Below are positions 42,444 through 42,448 of a stretch of 42,448 bases of DNA, one piece after another; position 1 is the first letter of the stretch; every line of letters begins with the position of its first letter. A program made the translations under genes and the position numbers. This DNA comes from Ignavibacteriota bacterium (GTDB lineage: Bacteria > Bacteroidota > Ignavibacteria > UBA10030): contig PMDB01000068.1 of the NCBI GenBank assembly GCA_003155495.1, positions 1 to 42,448 of the forward strand. The letters run 5' to 3'. The notes below the pieces were generated by a model. It ran no database searches. It saw nothing but the letters and a program-made list of their open reading frames with translations, and was not told where the DNA came from.

Positions 42444-42448
42444 AAAAA

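Noticed and set aside
12000-42448. Insertion sequences or phage genes as the cause of gene fragments
   Set aside because: No transposase, integrase or paired terminal repeats were found; homologous or illegitimate recombination is the simpler inference.

Overview
The window looks like a chromosomal surface-polysaccharide (capsule or O-antigen type) locus of a bacterium in the Bacteroidota/Chlorobiota/Ignavibacteriota assemblage. The best clue is the first gene, which ends in a type IX secretion sorting domain with the NPFNP motif frequent in Ignavibacteria and relatives. The UpxY/RfaH-like antiterminator in front of the glycan genes fits the same assemblage. This taxonomic placement is inference from motifs. 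I saw no rRNA, tRNA, CRISPR array or transposase.

Layout. 1-5926: a large secreted right-handed beta-helix protein with eleven Ig-like repeats, cut by the window edge at its 5' end and broken by an apparent one-base insertion near 2718. 5927-8346: a regulatory zone holding a response regulator without a recognisable output domain, a low-molecular-weight tyrosine phosphatase on the minus strand, and several dyad-symmetric sites. 8347-11833: export and control genes, namely a Wzc-type co-polymerase/tyrosine kinase, an SLBB export protein and the antiterminator. 11843-15094: wbpA, wbpB and wbpD for a 2,3-diacetamido uronic acid nucleotide sugar, with no wbpE aminotransferase in the window. 15752-18396: flippase (Wzx) and polymerase/ligase (Wzy). 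18945-40057: a long accessory run of glycosyltransferases, three deacetylase-fold proteins, one methyltransferase and two hexapeptide acyltransferases. 40244-42443: capE and capF for UDP-L-FucNAc; the capG-type epimerase would be expected just past the window.

How it works together. The nucleotide sugars UDP-GlcNAc(3NAc)A-type and UDP-L-FucNAc would be assembled on a lipid carrier by the glycosyltransferases (one is WbuB-like, matching FucNAc). The repeat unit would be trimmed or decorated by deacetylases, acyltransferases and perhaps the methyltransferase, flipped by Wzx, polymerised by Wzy, and exported and length-controlled by Wzc and the SLBB protein. The phosphatase beside wzc probably dephosphorylates its tyrosine tail. 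The antiterminator probably carries RNA polymerase through the long operon.

The most striking feature is what lies between the genes. Many spacers are not empty but hold decayed fragments of glycan genes: an epimerase tail (13201-13443), a family-2 glycosyltransferase (15242-15492), the 5' third of a second capE (21915-22219), a ChbG tail (25767-25976), three glycosyltransferase tails (30802-31017, 33830-33898, 35001-35230) and the head of a glycosyltransferase (36575-36790). Five of these resemble an intact gene elsewhere in the same window. The locus has evidently gained, duplicated and lost sugar genes repeatedly. A second theme is a set of three full-length, divergent glycosyltransferase-like paralogues plus one fragment; the three share a V-x(0-1)-DDW signature, and I cannot tie them to a well-described family.
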